DNA from: Pedobacter ghigonis
GTDB taxonomy: Bacteria > Bacteroidota > Bacteroidia > Sphingobacteriales > Sphingobacteriaceae
Assembly: GCF_903166585.1 (NCBI RefSeq)
Contig: NZ_CAESCM010000003.1
Coordinates: 186,001 to 250,000 of the forward strand
DNA length: 64,000 nucleotides
Direction: 5' to 3'
Positions within the stretch are counted from its first letter, which is position 1. Each line of letters begins with the position of its first letter. Below are positions 1 to 9,793 of the stretch, piece after piece. The translations under genes were made by a program, and so were the position numbers. The notes beneath the pieces are model-generated. The model searched no databases. It was not told where the DNA came from and worked only from the letters and a program-made list of their open reading frames with translations.

Positions 1-15
1 ACGATCAGAGTAATT

Positions 16-2100
16 TTATCTACTCAGCGGCAACCAAACCGACATTTCTGAATGGCCCCGGTTGCCCCAGGCAAAGTATGGTACCAGTTTTAATGTTGTT
101 GCTGTATTTTTATCATCAATGGGTTTGTAAAGTACATTTTTCCAGCTGTTAGGCGCTACAATTTTAGCAGTGCCCGTTAATGCCATCACCCTCGCTCCAT
201 CAATATCCATGGTTTGGGCTTCAAATTTGGTTGAGGCAGGTACAAAAGCATTGAAAATACTTTTGCCCGGTAAATCGGTCGATTCTAAACAATATACCAC
301 AGGGCCACGCTTTACGGCTACCTGATTCCGGTTCTCCTCTACTAAAGGATTGGCTTCAATTAATACAGCCTCCATAGGTAAATTTAAATCAATCCTATCG
401 CCTTTTTTCCAAACCCGGTTAATCTCCGCGTATGTACCCGGAACTGCTTGTATCTGTTCAGCTTTACCGTTAATGCTGATCTTTGCATCGTGTGTCCAGG
501 CGGGGATTCTTAAAAAGATCGAATAGGCTTTGCCCGCACTTTCTTTCATCGTAATTTTGATCTTACCATCCCATGGATAATCGGTTTCTTGGGTTAAGGA
601 AACCTTGCTGCCGTCAGCCAGTGTAGTACTTAAGTTGTTACCACCATATAAATTGAACCACAAGCCTTTATCTGAAACGCTGTAGGCATAATCGCTCACT
701 TCGGCAATGGTACGCACTACATTTGGTGGACAACAGTTAGATAAAGCGATATAAGGTACACGATCTTTCGACCAGCGTTGTTTAAAGGGCAAATCATTTG
801 ATTGGGCAAGCGGATTGGTATACAAGAAATTCTTACCATCTAGACTAATGCCTGATAAAACGCTGTTGTGAAGTGCGAGTTCCATCACATCGGCATATTT
901 TGCATCGCCGCTAATCTGTAGCATGCGCCAATTCCAGAGTACATTACCAATGTTGGCGCAGGTTTCGTTGTGTGCCGTAAAGTTGGGCAGCTGGTAATCG
1001 CGTCCGAAAGCCTGGTGTATTTTCTGCACTTCAGCCGGGTTGTATGAGGTTCCATCAGGCGACGTGCCATCGTAAAGCGAACCACAACCACCGGTAATGT
1101 ACATTTTATGCTGGTTTATGTCATCCCACATTAAATTAAGCGTTTTCAAAAGCGAATCCTTACCAGTTTCGGCATATAAGTCGGCAACGCCAGCATACAG
1201 GTAATTGGCCCTTACTGCGTGCCCCATGGCTTTGGTTTGCTGTAAAAACGGAATACGGTCCTGGTTATCATCCGTTCCGTCGTCTATTTTTCCTTTAATG
1301 GCAATTAAATGTTTAGCCAGTTCGAGATAACGCGGATCTTTTGTTGTACGGTACATTTCTACCACGCCCATATAGTGTGATGGACAAATTGCATTCCGGG
1401 CCAAAGTAGGCGAAGCTGATTTGTAGAAATTATACAAATAATCGGTAGCCTTTTTGGCGATATTGAGCAAGGTGGTTTTACCTGTAGCGCGGTAATGAAT
1501 GCAGCCGGCGGTCATTAAGTGGCCAATATTGTAAGATTCGAAACTCAAACGATCCTGAAACTGGTTGTTGGCGCCGGTTTTTCGCTGCTCGATCATGGCT
1601 TTGGTGTAAATGTAGCCATCTGCACGTTGCGATTTACCGATTACCGCAATCGCTTTATCCATCATATCGTTCAGCTTGGGGTTTTTGGTCGAAGCGTAAA
1701 GCACCGCTACTGCTTCTAATGTTTTGTAATAATCACCATCATGGAAAGATGGACCTGCATGTGATCCGGTATCTAAGCCTGCCGCAATTTCGAAGTTTTT
1801 AAAGGCATGACTGATTTTAGGGTCGTTATAAATGGCCCACATGTTGGGTACCATGGTTTCGGTAGCAACTTTAAAGCGGTCGGCCCAGAAACCTTTTGTC
1901 CAGGTTACATCGCTCAGGTTAATGCTGTGCAGTTTGGCATAAGGGCTGTTTGAAGTATTTACCAGCGATTTATCCTGTGCTTTTGCCACGGAGGCTAAAG
2001 CCAAAAAAATAAAGACTAAAGCTGATAAAGAAATGAATGACCAGCAACGGTTCAGTATATCATTTAAAAACGAGCAGTTATGCAATTCTTTTTTTATCAT
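16..2100 (-). CDS. GH127-family (DUF1680) glycosidase, secreted
   Basis: 694-residue secreted enzyme of the DUF1680/GH127 family, whose characterised members include beta-L-arabinofuranosidases; from memory one Bacteroides member releases aceric acid from rhamnogalacturonan-II. The N-terminal hydrophobic run at about residues 20-40, ending AKAQ, looks like a signal peptide. An (alpha/alpha)6-barrel fold follows. The family's zinc-cysteine centre is visible: Glu379 and Cys381 (HNETCANIG) and the Cys456-Cys457 pair (SNCCPPN); the first cysteine of the pair is expected to be the nucleophile. The start overlaps the GH106 stop by four bases (ATGA), so the two are probably translationally coupled. 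It is the last gene of the IclR-flanked string. GH146 is a close alternative family; family-level identity is secure, the exact sugar is not. Confidence 0.88.
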   Translation of the reverse strand: MIKKELHNCSFLNDILNRCWSFISLSALVFIFLALASVAKAQDKSLVNTSNSPYAKLHSINLSDVTWTKGFWADRFKVATETMVPNMWAIYNDPKISHAFKNFEIAAGLDTGSHAGPSFHDGDYYKTLEAVAVLYASTKNPKLNDMMDKAIAVIGKSQRADGYIYTKAMIEQRKTGANNQFQDRLSFESYNIGHLMTAGCIHYRATGKTTLLNIAKKATDYLYNFYKSASPTLARNAICPSHYMGVVEMYRTTKDPRYLELAKHLIAIKGKIDDGTDDNQDRIPFLQQTKAMGHAVRANYLYAGVADLYAETGKDSLLKTLNLMWDDINQHKMYITGGCGSLYDGTSPDGTSYNPAEVQKIHQAFGRDYQLPNFTAHNETCANIGNVLWNWRMLQISGDAKYADVMELALHNSVLSGISLDGKNFLYTNPLAQSNDLPFKQRWSKDRVPYIALSNCCPPNVVRTIAEVSDYAYSVSDKGLWFNLYGGNNLSTTLADGSKVSLTQETDYPWDGKIKITMKESAGKAYSIFLRIPAWTHDAKISINGKAEQIQAVPGTYAEINRVWKKGDRIDLNLPMEAVLIEANPLVEENRNQVAVKRGPVVYCLESTDLPGKSIFNAFVPASTKFEAQTMDIDGARVMALTGTAKIVAPNSWKNVLYKPIDDKNTATTLKLVPYFAWGNRGHSEMSVWLPLSR

Positions 2101-5100
2101 TTTTCTTCAATTTGAATGGTAACCGGTCCCAATAAGCCAGCCGGATTTAATGGCTTTCCTTCCAAACGAAATGGTGCCGTTGTTTTGGTAATTCTTTTAT
2201 CTTCAGGTAATTTACTATCGCCGATTAAACGGTTAGCCCAGGTGTTTACTACCTCAATGCTGATTTGGTTCTCCCCTTTTTTAATGGCTTTGCTGATATC
2301 CAGGCGATAAGGCGGGGTCCATAAAGTGCCGCAAGTAATGCCATTGATTTTAACCTCTGCCATGCTCGAAAAAGCACCTAAATCTATCCAGGCCTTTTGC
2401 GTATCGCCCTTATAAGTGAAATTTTTGGTGTAAACTGCAGTTCCGGAATAATAGCGGATTAATGAATCAGGATTTTTGGTCCAATCACTCAGTGTAGTAA
2501 ACAAAACAGGTTTGGATGGGCCACCGTAGGCAGGATCGAATTGTACTTGCCAATCTTTAGCAAGATCCTGAGTGGTTTTGAAGGTTGACCAGTTGACTCC
2601 ATTATTCGTTTGCGTTTTTTCAGTTTCTTTCTCAAATAGAAAAAATAAACTTTGGTTAGGAAGCATTTTATAAGTAAAGCTTGTTCGCCCCCTCTCGTTA
2701 GTCCAGTCATTAATGTCCATTAACTTATCGCTAACAGCATCATAAACTTGTGGGAATCTATTCATTACACGGAATGAAAAATATAAAACCCTTTCTTTGT
2801 TATCCTGATTAGATATGAAGTAAATTTCCTTACTGTTGTATTGTCTGTGAGAAAAGGCTATTTTCCTAGAATGTATTGGAGGTGAGTCTAGTATGTCAAG
2901 ATTTATATCACTTGCCTTAAAATCTTTTGTAATATTTAGCTTGTCAAAATTTTCGCTATAGTATGGAGCTTTAATTACGTTACCCAATCCAATCTTCTTT
3001 ATAAAATTAGTTGCGATCTTTTTATCCCATATTTGATTAACTATCGAATCAAATTCAGCTTTGTTCGCATGCATTAGTCCCGTTTGATAAAGTGGCTTAT
3101 CTCCAATAATTACCTTAGCTCCTGCTTTTATCAACTCCAAAAGTTTTTTAACTGTTGCATAACTTACGTACTGGTAATTGGGGTTCATTTTCATAGCCCC
3201 CGGGAATACCAAAATTTTATAAGTAGCACCACTTGCAAAAACAACATCACCATTTTTAACGGTAGCAGTACCCAATACATCGGGGTTAAAACTATCGTAA
3301 GCATAGCCACGTAAAGGGTTTACCCAGTTTTCCGGATCGGCCATGTTGGCCGAATGGGTTACGCCAGCAGGGATTTGCCTTAATGGTTCTCCAATATTTG
3401 CCAAACGCTTTCTTTCCGATTCGACAACATCAGCTCCAAAAATTCCCGGTAAGGTTTCTACCAACCTATCGGGCAAAACCGAACGGCGGGGTAATTCTTC
3501 GCCTGTGAAAACAGCAATATCAATCACTGGTTTGCCTTTCTGCAACAGATTTTGTGTGCGTGTAGCATAATCTATCCAGGCTTTTCCGAGTTTCCACCAG
3601 GTTTGGTCGCGCTGAAAGTAAAGACCTACCCCATCTAAGGTCATCCCCGGCTTTCTATCCACCCAGGGGTTGTGCGCAAAAACGTGGTAGCTTAGTTTGT
3701 TAATTCCCAGGGCATAATTACGGTCCTGCAGCGTTTTCATGTTTCCTGGACTTTCGTTCCAGTCCATCCGTACGGTGGTAAATGCTTCGGCCTGAATAAT
3801 ATTTTTACCATAAATACGTGCACCAGAAATGGCATCGAGCATATCATTTGGTTTATCGTGCGTAGGGCTGTTCAGCCAAAATTCGCCCATGGGTACATCT
3901 ACGGTTTTATAGTGTAACAGGCCATCGCTTACCATGGTAGGTGCCACACTCTCGGCTGTAAAGGTTACACCTTTTTCTTTTGCGAGCTTGGCCAATGTTT
4001 TATAAAACTGATCAACAACCAGTTCGGCAATGGTTTTTCTTACATCGTATAAAAAATCTTCAGATACTTTTGTACTTTCTACCGGTAAACCCGTCATGAT
4101 GGGCAGATAAGGTGTTAAATCGTAACCTCTGCGTTTTAAAAATTCAGCTTTAAACAAAGGCGACCAGTTCTGGCTGCCACACTCCCAACTGTCAACATGG
4201 AAAACACTCAATACCTTTTTAGCAATTTCGGGTCCACCGTGTTTTAAAGCTTCTCCGTACCAGTTATCGAATTGAAGTTTAACGGCTGCGGGATTAAATT
4301 TATCGCACTCTAAGCCCATTCCACCACCTGCGGTAGCATTGGTATGGCCAGTAGATGTATGTCCTATTCTTAGAATGGTCCAGTTTCCTTTTGGCGCTTT
4401 CCAGTTTAAAGTACCGTCAGGATTTAATTTGCTGGTAAGGTTAATAATGCCTTTTAACGGAACGCAAAGATTTTTGGCAATTTGTTCCTGAGTGCTTCTT
4501 TTGCTCAACCGCCAAACCGAGCCATTTTTCCCTTCAAACTGATTAATCTGCGCTTCGGCAGAAAGTTCGAGATTCACCAGCTTTAAAGAAGGCTTCCACT
4601 TGGCTGCATCTAAATCTTCTGCTCCTGGTTCGGAACCTGTTTTATCGTAAATAAACCTGAAAAACTTAGCTGTGGTGGGCACAATTGAATGTGTAACATC
4701 TTCATCGGTATCCTGCCAGCCGTGCCGCGGAGCCTCTAACCTGCCAATGGAACGATAGGTTTTTCCGTCGTTACTCACCTCGATGGCCAGGCGCTGGGCC
4801 TGATAATTATTGCCGCTCACCCTGATGGTTACCGTTCGGCAAGTGAAAGGTTTTTCAAACTCGTACTGGATATAGCATGGTTCGCTGGAACCAAAGTTTT
4901 TCTTATTGCCAGGCGTTATCAATCCGCTTGCATCAGCACCATTACTAGCCGTAATTTTAGGGATTACCGTGCGTGTAGAGATGCCTTCGCCAATAGGTGA
5001 AGGATAAGCATACACCGCTATATCGCGGTAATAATCTTCCTTACTTTCGGGTTGAGGTAAATGTATTTTAGTGATTGTATTACTGATGTTTATTTTTGAC

Positions 5101-5498
5101 CAAATTACTTTTTGCATAGATTGCTCAGGTTTAATCCAGGGGCCACCAGCCAGGGCGAAACCATCGCTTACATGCATACCCAGTTTAAGGTTTAAACGTT
5201 TGGCTTCACTCATGGCAAACTCGACCATTTGCCACCATTCAGGCGTAAGCTGCACACTGGGTGGATTGTAAAGCGGTGTTTTATCTGCGCCCTGGATGCT
5301 CATTAAATATGCTCCGCCAATGCCATTGGCTTTCATCGCTTCCAAATCGGCAGTTATACCTGCTTTTGAAACGCCAGCCTTAATCCAGTACCAAAATACC
5401 CAGGGCTTTGCATTTTCGTTTTGAGCATAGGTTTGCCTTGAAAAGCTTATGCTTAACAATAAAACAACGGACAGTATCTTAAACCAACTAAGTTTCAT
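2097..5498 (-). CDS. GH106-family alpha-L-rhamnosidase, secreted
   Basis: Large secreted enzyme (about 1,133 residues from the chosen start) of the GH106 alpha-L-rhamnosidase family, which removes terminal L-rhamnose from pectic side chains. Seen: signal peptide (KLSWFKILSVVLLLS to TYAQ), an N-terminal (beta/alpha)8-type catalytic region with FHVDSWECGS and IIQAEAFTTVRMDW, both carrying acidic residues expected at the active site, and a C-terminal beta-sandwich (WIDLGAFSSMAEVKING) typical of the family. A TTG five codons upstream (5513) is possible, but the ATG at 5498 starts directly at the signal peptide and is preferred. It lies 15 bases after the permease gene and overlaps the GH127 gene by four bases. 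Confidence 0.88.
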   Translation of the reverse strand: MKLSWFKILSVVLLLSISFSRQTYAQNENAKPWVFWYWIKAGVSKAGITADLEAMKANGIGGAYLMSIQGADKTPLYNPPSVQLTPEWWQMVEFAMSEAKRLNLKLGMHVSDGFALAGGPWIKPEQSMQKVIWSKINISNTITKIHLPQPESKEDYYRDIAVYAYPSPIGEGISTRTVIPKITASNGADASGLITPGNKKNFGSSEPCYIQYEFEKPFTCRTVTIRVSGNNYQAQRLAIEVSNDGKTYRSIGRLEAPRHGWQDTDEDVTHSIVPTTAKFFRFIYDKTGSEPGAEDLDAAKWKPSLKLVNLELSAEAQINQFEGKNGSVWRLSKRSTQEQIAKNLCVPLKGIINLTSKLNPDGTLNWKAPKGNWTILRIGHTSTGHTNATAGGGMGLECDKFNPAAVKLQFDNWYGEALKHGGPEIAKKVLSVFHVDSWECGSQNWSPLFKAEFLKRRGYDLTPYLPIMTGLPVESTKVSEDFLYDVRKTIAELVVDQFYKTLAKLAKEKGVTFTAESVAPTMVSDGLLHYKTVDVPMGEFWLNSPTHDKPNDMLDAISGARIYGKNIIQAEAFTTVRMDWNESPGNMKTLQDRNYALGINKLSYHVFAHNPWVDRKPGMTLDGVGLYFQRDQTWWKLGKAWIDYATRTQNLLQKGKPVIDIAVFTGEELPRRSVLPDRLVETLPGIFGADVVESERKRLANIGEPLRQIPAGVTHSANMADPENWVNPLRGYAYDSFNPDVLGTATVKNGDVVFASGATYKILVFPGAMKMNPNYQYVSYATVKKLLELIKAGAKVIIGDKPLYQTGLMHANKAEFDSIVNQIWDKKIATNFIKKIGLGNVIKAPYYSENFDKLNITKDFKASDINLDILDSPPIHSRKIAFSHRQYNSKEIYFISNQDNKERVLYFSFRVMNRFPQVYDAVSDKLMDINDWTNERGRTSFTYKMLPNQSLFFLFEKETEKTQTNNGVNWSTFKTTQDLAKDWQVQFDPAYGGPSKPVLFTTLSDWTKNPDSLIRYYSGTAVYTKNFTYKGDTQKAWIDLGAFSSMAEVKINGITCGTLWTPPYRLDISKAIKKGENQISIEVVNTWANRLIGDSKLPEDKRITKTTAPFRLEGKPLNPAGLLGPVTIQIEEK

Positions 5499-5513
5499 TT
5501 TTCGCAGAGGCAA

Positions 5514-6809
5514 TTATGATTTGTGTGCAATTTTATAGCCGCTTAAACCGAAGTAAAGCACCACTATAAAGCAAATTAGCGGTATGCAATAGCCAATCTG
5601 AATGTTATCGCCATACATATCAATCAGGCTTCCCATACCAAAAGGCAAAATTGCCCCACCAACAATCGACATAATGAGCCACGATGAACCCGGTTTGGTA
5701 TCATCGCCAATGCCGTCGATACCCAGTGCAAAAATAGTTGGGAACATAATCGACATGAAGAATCCGAGTCCGCCTAAAGCATAAACGACGTAAGAACCCT
5801 GTCCTAAAATAGCTACCAGGCACAAGAGTATCGAAATAACGGCATAAATGGCCAGAAGTTTACTTGAAGATACAAATTGAAGTATGGCAGTACCTGCAAA
5901 GCGCCCCACAGTAAATAAGAGTCCGTATATGGCTAAGTAAGAGGCAGCTGTTTTCTCGTCGAAACCACCACCTTGTTGCGCCATTCTGATGAAAAAACTG
6001 GTAACGCAAACCTGTGCGCCCACATAAAAGAACTGTGCTACAACTGCCCACTTGAGGTGTTTGTGGCGTAATGCTCCAAAAAAACTGCCTTTGGCTTCAC
6101 CATCAATGCTTTTGGTTTTGATTTCGGGAAGGTGGATGAAATAAAATATAACTGCAATAACCAGTAAAATAATTCCCAGAGAGATGTATGGTGTTTTAAC
6201 TGAAGCAGCTTCTTCCAGAAAGTAACTGTTGCGGCTGGTTTCAGTCATTGCTGCAAGTTGATCTTTGGTATGCGATTTTCCGGAAAGGATAAACAAACCA
6301 CCAATCATTGGTGCTACCATGGCCGCTAAACCGTTAAAAGATGCGGCTAAGTTTAACCTGCTGGTGGCTTTTGCCGGATCGCCCAACACGGCAGCATAAG
6401 GATTTGCCGAGGTTTCGAGCAGGGTTAAACCACAACCAATAATAAAAAGTGCAATGAGAAAGGTAATGTACGAAAGGTTATTCGCCGCCGGAACAAACAA
6501 AAATGCCCCAAATGCGAAAGCCAGTAAACCTGAAATCATAGTCGCCTTGTAGCCCCATTTCTTCAAAACAATACCTGCTGGAATGGCCATTAAGAAATAG
6601 GCAAAGAAAACCGAAGTATCAATTAAGGTGGATTGCCGGTTATTTAAATTACAGGCCTTTTTAAGGTGTGGAATGAGGATAGAATCGAGGTTATGTGCCA
6701 TTCCCCAAAGGAAAAAAAGGCTAACTACGAGTATAAACGGCAATATGTACTTCTTCCCCGATGATGGATCGTGCTCAGTTACAATTTCAGTTGGTGTGTT
6801 GTGGTTCAT
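5514..6809 (-). CDS. FucP-type MFS sugar permease
   Basis: 431-residue inner-membrane transporter with about 12 hydrophobic segments. The N-terminal motif FFLWGMAHNLDSILIPHLK and the following YFLMAIPAGIVLKKWGYK match the L-fucose:proton symporter (FucP) family of the major facilitator superfamily. The likely role is uptake of a deoxy-sugar or other monosaccharide freed by the neighbouring glycosidases. Its place between cytoplasmic CoA-pathway-like genes (MaoC, CoA-transferases) upstream and GH106/GH127 downstream links periplasmic release to cytoplasmic use. The substrate cannot be told from sequence; fucose, rhamnose or an unusual RG-II sugar are all possible. Confidence 0.85.
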   Translation of the reverse strand: MNHNTPTEIVTEHDPSSGKKYILPFILVVSLFFLWGMAHNLDSILIPHLKKACNLNNRQSTLIDTSVFFAYFLMAIPAGIVLKKWGYKATMISGLLAFAFGAFLFVPAANNLSYITFLIALFIIGCGLTLLETSANPYAAVLGDPAKATSRLNLAASFNGLAAMVAPMIGGLFILSGKSHTKDQLAAMTETSRNSYFLEEAASVKTPYISLGIILLVIAVIFYFIHLPEIKTKSIDGEAKGSFFGALRHKHLKWAVVAQFFYVGAQVCVTSFFIRMAQQGGGFDEKTAASYLAIYGLLFTVGRFAGTAILQFVSSSKLLAIYAVISILLCLVAILGQGSYVVYALGGLGFFMSIMFPTIFALGIDGIGDDTKPGSSWLIMSIVGGAILPFGMGSLIDMYGDNIQIGYCIPLICFIVVLYFGLSGYKIAHKS

Positions 6810-6931
6810 TATATTTGGTTTTATTGGTTCATTCGTTCAATAGTTCATTTGATATTAGTGTCATTTGTTCATTGGTGGTGGTATGGCGCTTAGATATAAG
6901 CATCCAGACTAACGAACGAATGATTACTGAA
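6810..6931. repeat. Imperfect inverted repeat in permease/MaoC gap
   Basis: The gap holds GTTCATTCGTTCAATAGTTC-like arms near 6829-6852, repeated in inverted form near 6911-6940. They could pair in RNA as an intercistronic hairpin. The arms are imperfect, and the right arm enters the last codons of the MaoC gene. No promoter box was recognised. Confidence 0.45.
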
Positions 6932-7375
6932 CTAATGAACTTTTTTAACTACAAGCAAATGGTCGCAAACCAGTACTACGTCTCCGTGCTGGTTAATGAT
7001 TTCTACGTGCTCGGTTACGGTGCCATATTCAGGTCTTTTGCTATCTCCTTTTTCAGAAATGGTTACTGTTGAGTGGATGGTATCGCCAATGAAAACAGGT
7101 TTTATAAAGCGAAGCTTATCGTAACCCTTCGACATGGCTTCGGGGTTGATCTCTGAAGCGGTAAGACCGATACCGATGCTGAAAATCATGGTGCCGTGTG
7201 CAATACGCTGTTTAAACGGTTGGGTAGCACACCACTCGGCATCCATGTGGTGCGGAAAAAAATCGCCGGTATGCCCCGCGTGAACAACAAAATCTGTTTC
7301 GGTTATGGTGCGGCCTAAGGTTACACGTTTGTCCTGTAATTGGTAATCTTCAAAAAATGTTGATTTGAAATACAT
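6932..7375 (-). CDS. MaoC-like hotdog-fold dehydratase/hydratase
   Basis: 147-residue cytoplasmic protein with no signal peptide, the usual length of a single-hotdog MaoC hydratase. Members hydrate enoyl-CoA thioesters or related compounds. The hydratase-2 signature region is present as GDFFPHHMD, giving Asp38 and His43 with the expected five-residue spacing of the catalytic dyad. The usual DxNPxH carries Phe in place of Asn. It sits after two class III CoA-transferases and an oxidoreductase, which supports a CoA-thioester substrate. Some MaoC-like proteins in sugar-acid clusters act on non-CoA substrates, so the reaction is not fixed by sequence. Confidence 0.82.
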   Translation of the reverse strand: MYFKSTFFEDYQLQDKRVTLGRTITETDFVVHAGHTGDFFPHHMDAEWCATQPFKQRIAHGTMIFSIGIGLTASEINPEAMSKGYDKLRFIKPVFIGDTIHSTVTISEKGDSKRPEYGTVTEHVEIINQHGDVVLVCDHLLVVKKVH

Positions 7376-7390
7376 AGCTTTCGTTTTTTT

Positions 7391-7489
7391 AAGCGATACA
7401 ATCGCTTTTCTCTTTCATCCTCGTTGCAAACGAGGACGGCTGTTATTTTCTTAAATAGATTGCTTCGTCGTGCCTCCTCGCAATGACGA
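7391..7489. repeat. Cluster of three small palindromes after Gfo/Idh stop
   Basis: Three elements lie between the Gfo/Idh stop and the MaoC start. A 17-base AAGCGAT/ATCGCTT palindrome is at 7391-7407. A 17-base CCTCGTT/AACGAGG palindrome is at 7419-7435. A 'type B' repeat arm is at 7457-7489 (TTGCTTCGTCG...CGCAATGACG). Read on the minus strand, the type B arm begins immediately after the oxidoreductase stop codon with no gap. Confidence 0.85.
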
Positions 7490-8557
7490 TTATTTAACCT
7501 TCACCCCACCCGTATCGCTCGATTGATAGGCACTCTCTACAACTGCCATGGTATCGATAACATCTTCAACACTTGTATGTAGAACATCGGTTGAGCCTTC
7601 ATTGTAGCGCATTAAATTGGCCATGGTACCGATAAAGGCTTCCGGAAACCAGGAACCCTCCAGTTTTACGGTTTGCCATAGTGGTGTTTTACCTGCTTCT
7701 ACCAGGCAATATTCAAAAACATCAGGCACACCATGCGGATAATCCATCAATAAGCCGATTTTAGCTACAATGGCTCCTTTGGTTCCCTCCCATTTGATGT
7801 AGCTTTCCTGGTGATTTGGACCAAAATCATGATCGTGGTTGGTGTTAATTACCGCGTGCATGGTATCGCCATAATCGAATAAAATAGTAGAACGCGAAGA
7901 AGACAAACTTTTAGCCGGGTGTTTTAAGGTTTTAGCCAGCACACTTTTAGGATTGCCTAAAAATGAACGGATTAAATCAACATAATGGATACTGTGGTAC
8001 TGAATTTCCAAACGCGGGTGAATAATTACATGCGGGAAAATTTCCCAGGGGGTTTTAACGGTAACACGCACTTCCATGTCGTAAAGCTCACCAATCAATC
8101 CTTTATCAATCAGGTGTTTTGCAGCACTTACAAAAGGTGCAAATCGCAACTGAAAGTTAATGGCCGCCTTAAGGTTTTTTGCCCGGCATAAAGCTAAAAT
8201 TTCTTTGGCCTGGTTAAAATCATCGCCCATTGGTTTCTGTATTAAAACCGCTGCACCATCGGGCAGTTGCTTTAACGTTTCTATATACTGCTCGGGCATG
8301 ATGGTAACATCGAATACCGTATTTTTTGGTGCTGCGGCAACTGCCTCGGCAAGGGTATCAAAAACATGCGGAATACCGAAAGCATCGGCCAGTTTCTGTG
8401 CCCTTAATTTGGTACGGTTTACAATGCCATAAACTTCGAAACCAGCGATTTTATATGCAGGCAGATGGGCATCAGCCACAATTCCACCAGCACCAATAAT
8501 GATAATCGGCTGTTTGGTTTCGGGTAAAGTTGGTTTATATTGGATATCGATACTCAT
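7490..8557 (-). CDS. Gfo/Idh/MocA-family NAD(P)-dependent oxidoreductase
   Basis: 355-residue cytoplasmic oxidoreductase. The N-terminal Rossmann fold shows IIIIGAGGIVADAHLPAYK. The family lysine motif appears as QKPMGDD (QKP in place of the common EKP, catalytic lysine kept). The C-terminal alpha/beta domain contains YHSIHYVDLIRSFLG, where a catalytic histidine is expected. Such enzymes oxidise or reduce sugars, inositols or sugar acids. Its start abuts the stop of the solute-binding-like gene (8558), so it is cotranscribed with the CoA-transferase set. A repeat begins right after its stop codon. Its substrate is probably the same sugar handled by the CoA-transferase group. Confidence 0.85.
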   Translation of the reverse strand: MSIDIQYKPTLPETKQPIIIIGAGGIVADAHLPAYKIAGFEVYGIVNRTKLRAQKLADAFGIPHVFDTLAEAVAAAPKNTVFDVTIMPEQYIETLKQLPDGAAVLIQKPMGDDFNQAKEILALCRAKNLKAAINFQLRFAPFVSAAKHLIDKGLIGELYDMEVRVTVKTPWEIFPHVIIHPRLEIQYHSIHYVDLIRSFLGNPKSVLAKTLKHPAKSLSSSRSTILFDYGDTMHAVINTNHDHDFGPNHQESYIKWEGTKGAIVAKIGLLMDYPHGVPDVFEYCLVEAGKTPLWQTVKLEGSWFPEAFIGTMANLMRYNEGSTDVLHTSVEDVIDTMAVVESAYQSSDTGGVKVK

Positions 8558-9793
8558 TTAATTCAATTTGTTAATCTGGTTTTGAGCTGCTTCAATTAAA
8601 CTTGAAGATTCTTCCGGGCTGTGCATCGCTTTCAAAACCATTTCATCAATAATTTTGGCTATTTGTGTCCAGTTTTTATGCTGCGGCAGCATGTTGGCCA
8701 CCTCATGCAACTGTTCTAATTTGTGGTAATAAGGAATAATTTCATTCACTTCGGGATCTTTCCAGGTCGACAAGCGGCAGCCGATGCCCCCTTCCAGCGT
8801 CAGCAGTTTATCTTGCTTTGTATTAGTGGCAAATTTCAGAAAATCGTAAGCTACATCCTTGTTTTTACTGCCTTTGGCAATGGTGTAAAGCCAATACACA
8901 TTTAAGGATGCGGATGCCTTACCGGCAGCTGCAGGCAGTAAATCTACCCCAACTTTCCCTTTTACCTTCGAATTTGCATCTACTTCGCACATTCCGGCAA
9001 AGCCAAACCAGTTAATCATCATGGCGGCTTCGCCATTGGCAAAAGCCACTCCGGCAGCCACCGATTCAAAATCTTTTGATTGAGGATGAACAGCGGTTTT
9101 ATCGTTCACTATTTTCCGGTAAAAATCAAGGCCATCAACAGCGGGCTGGCAATTAATGCTGATATTTCCAGCTTTATCTACCAGGCTGCCTCCCCTGGTC
9201 CACAGTTGGAGGCAAAAATCGAAAACCGTATTGTGACCGTCGGGATAACAGGCAAAGATGCTCCCGTACAGCTTATCGGCCGGGCGGTTGAAAAATTGAG
9301 CTACCTGATGAAAATCTTCCCAGGTTTGGGGTACTTCGAGCACCTTTCCATATTGTTTTAGATAATTGGCCTGCTCGGATTCGTTTTCAAACAAATCTTT
9401 GCGGTAAATGAAACACTCCGGACCATCGTGAAAGGGCAATCCTACTACTTCCCAACCAAAACGCTGCAAGCTCAATAAAGATTTGCTCCAACCCTTAGGA
9501 AAGCCTACCGGTTTATTGGTGTTGATGTAAGGGTTTAATATCTCAAATGCCTGACTCAGGTAACCTTCATACACCCAATCGGTATTGATGTGGGCAATAT
9601 CGAATAAACCATTTGCCAAACCTTTACGTGTAATGGTGCTCTCGTAAAGTTCGTGTAAATCCATAATCACCAATTCCAGTTGAAGTGTGCAACCGGAAAC
9701 TGCACAGTAGCTGTCCCAGAATTTCTGCATAGCAGATTCGAAGGGACCAAATTTACGTACGGCAATTCTGAAGGTATCGGCTTGGTTAGGCAT
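8558..9793 (-). CDS. Leaderless family-1 solute-binding-like protein (SBP1)
   Basis: About 411 residues, resembling the sugar-binding proteins of ABC importers: [22 protein letters not shown] in the C-terminal lobe is a family-1 hallmark, and [14 protein letters not shown] lies before it. No signal peptide or lipobox is present; the protein starts [16 protein letters not shown], directly at the first beta strand. A TTG two codons upstream (9797-9799) is possible, but ATG 9793 is preferred; either start overlaps the CoA-transferase stop. No ABC permease or ATPase gene exists in the window. A cytoplasmic binding or enzymatic role with the CoA-transferases is inferred. It is a divergent paralogue of the protein at 12521-13681. 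Confidence 0.75.
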   Translation of the reverse strand: MPNQADTFRIAVRKFGPFESAMQKFWDSYCAVSGCTLQLELVIMDLHELYESTITRKGLANGLFDIAHINTDWVYEGYLSQAFEILNPYINTNKPVGFPKGWSKSLLSLQRFGWEVVGLPFHDGPECFIYRKDLFENESEQANYLKQYGKVLEVPQTWEDFHQVAQFFNRPADKLYGSIFACYPDGHNTVFDFCLQLWTRGGSLVDKAGNISINCQPAVDGLDFYRKIVNDKTAVHPQSKDFESVAAGVAFANGEAAMMINWFGFAGMCEVDANSKVKGKVGVDLLPAAAGKASASLNVYWLYTIAKGSKNKDVAYDFLKFATNTKQDKLLTLEGGIGCRLSTWKDPEVNEIIPYYHKLEQLHEVANMLPQHKNWTQIAKIIDEMVLKAMHSPEESSSLIEAAQNQINKLN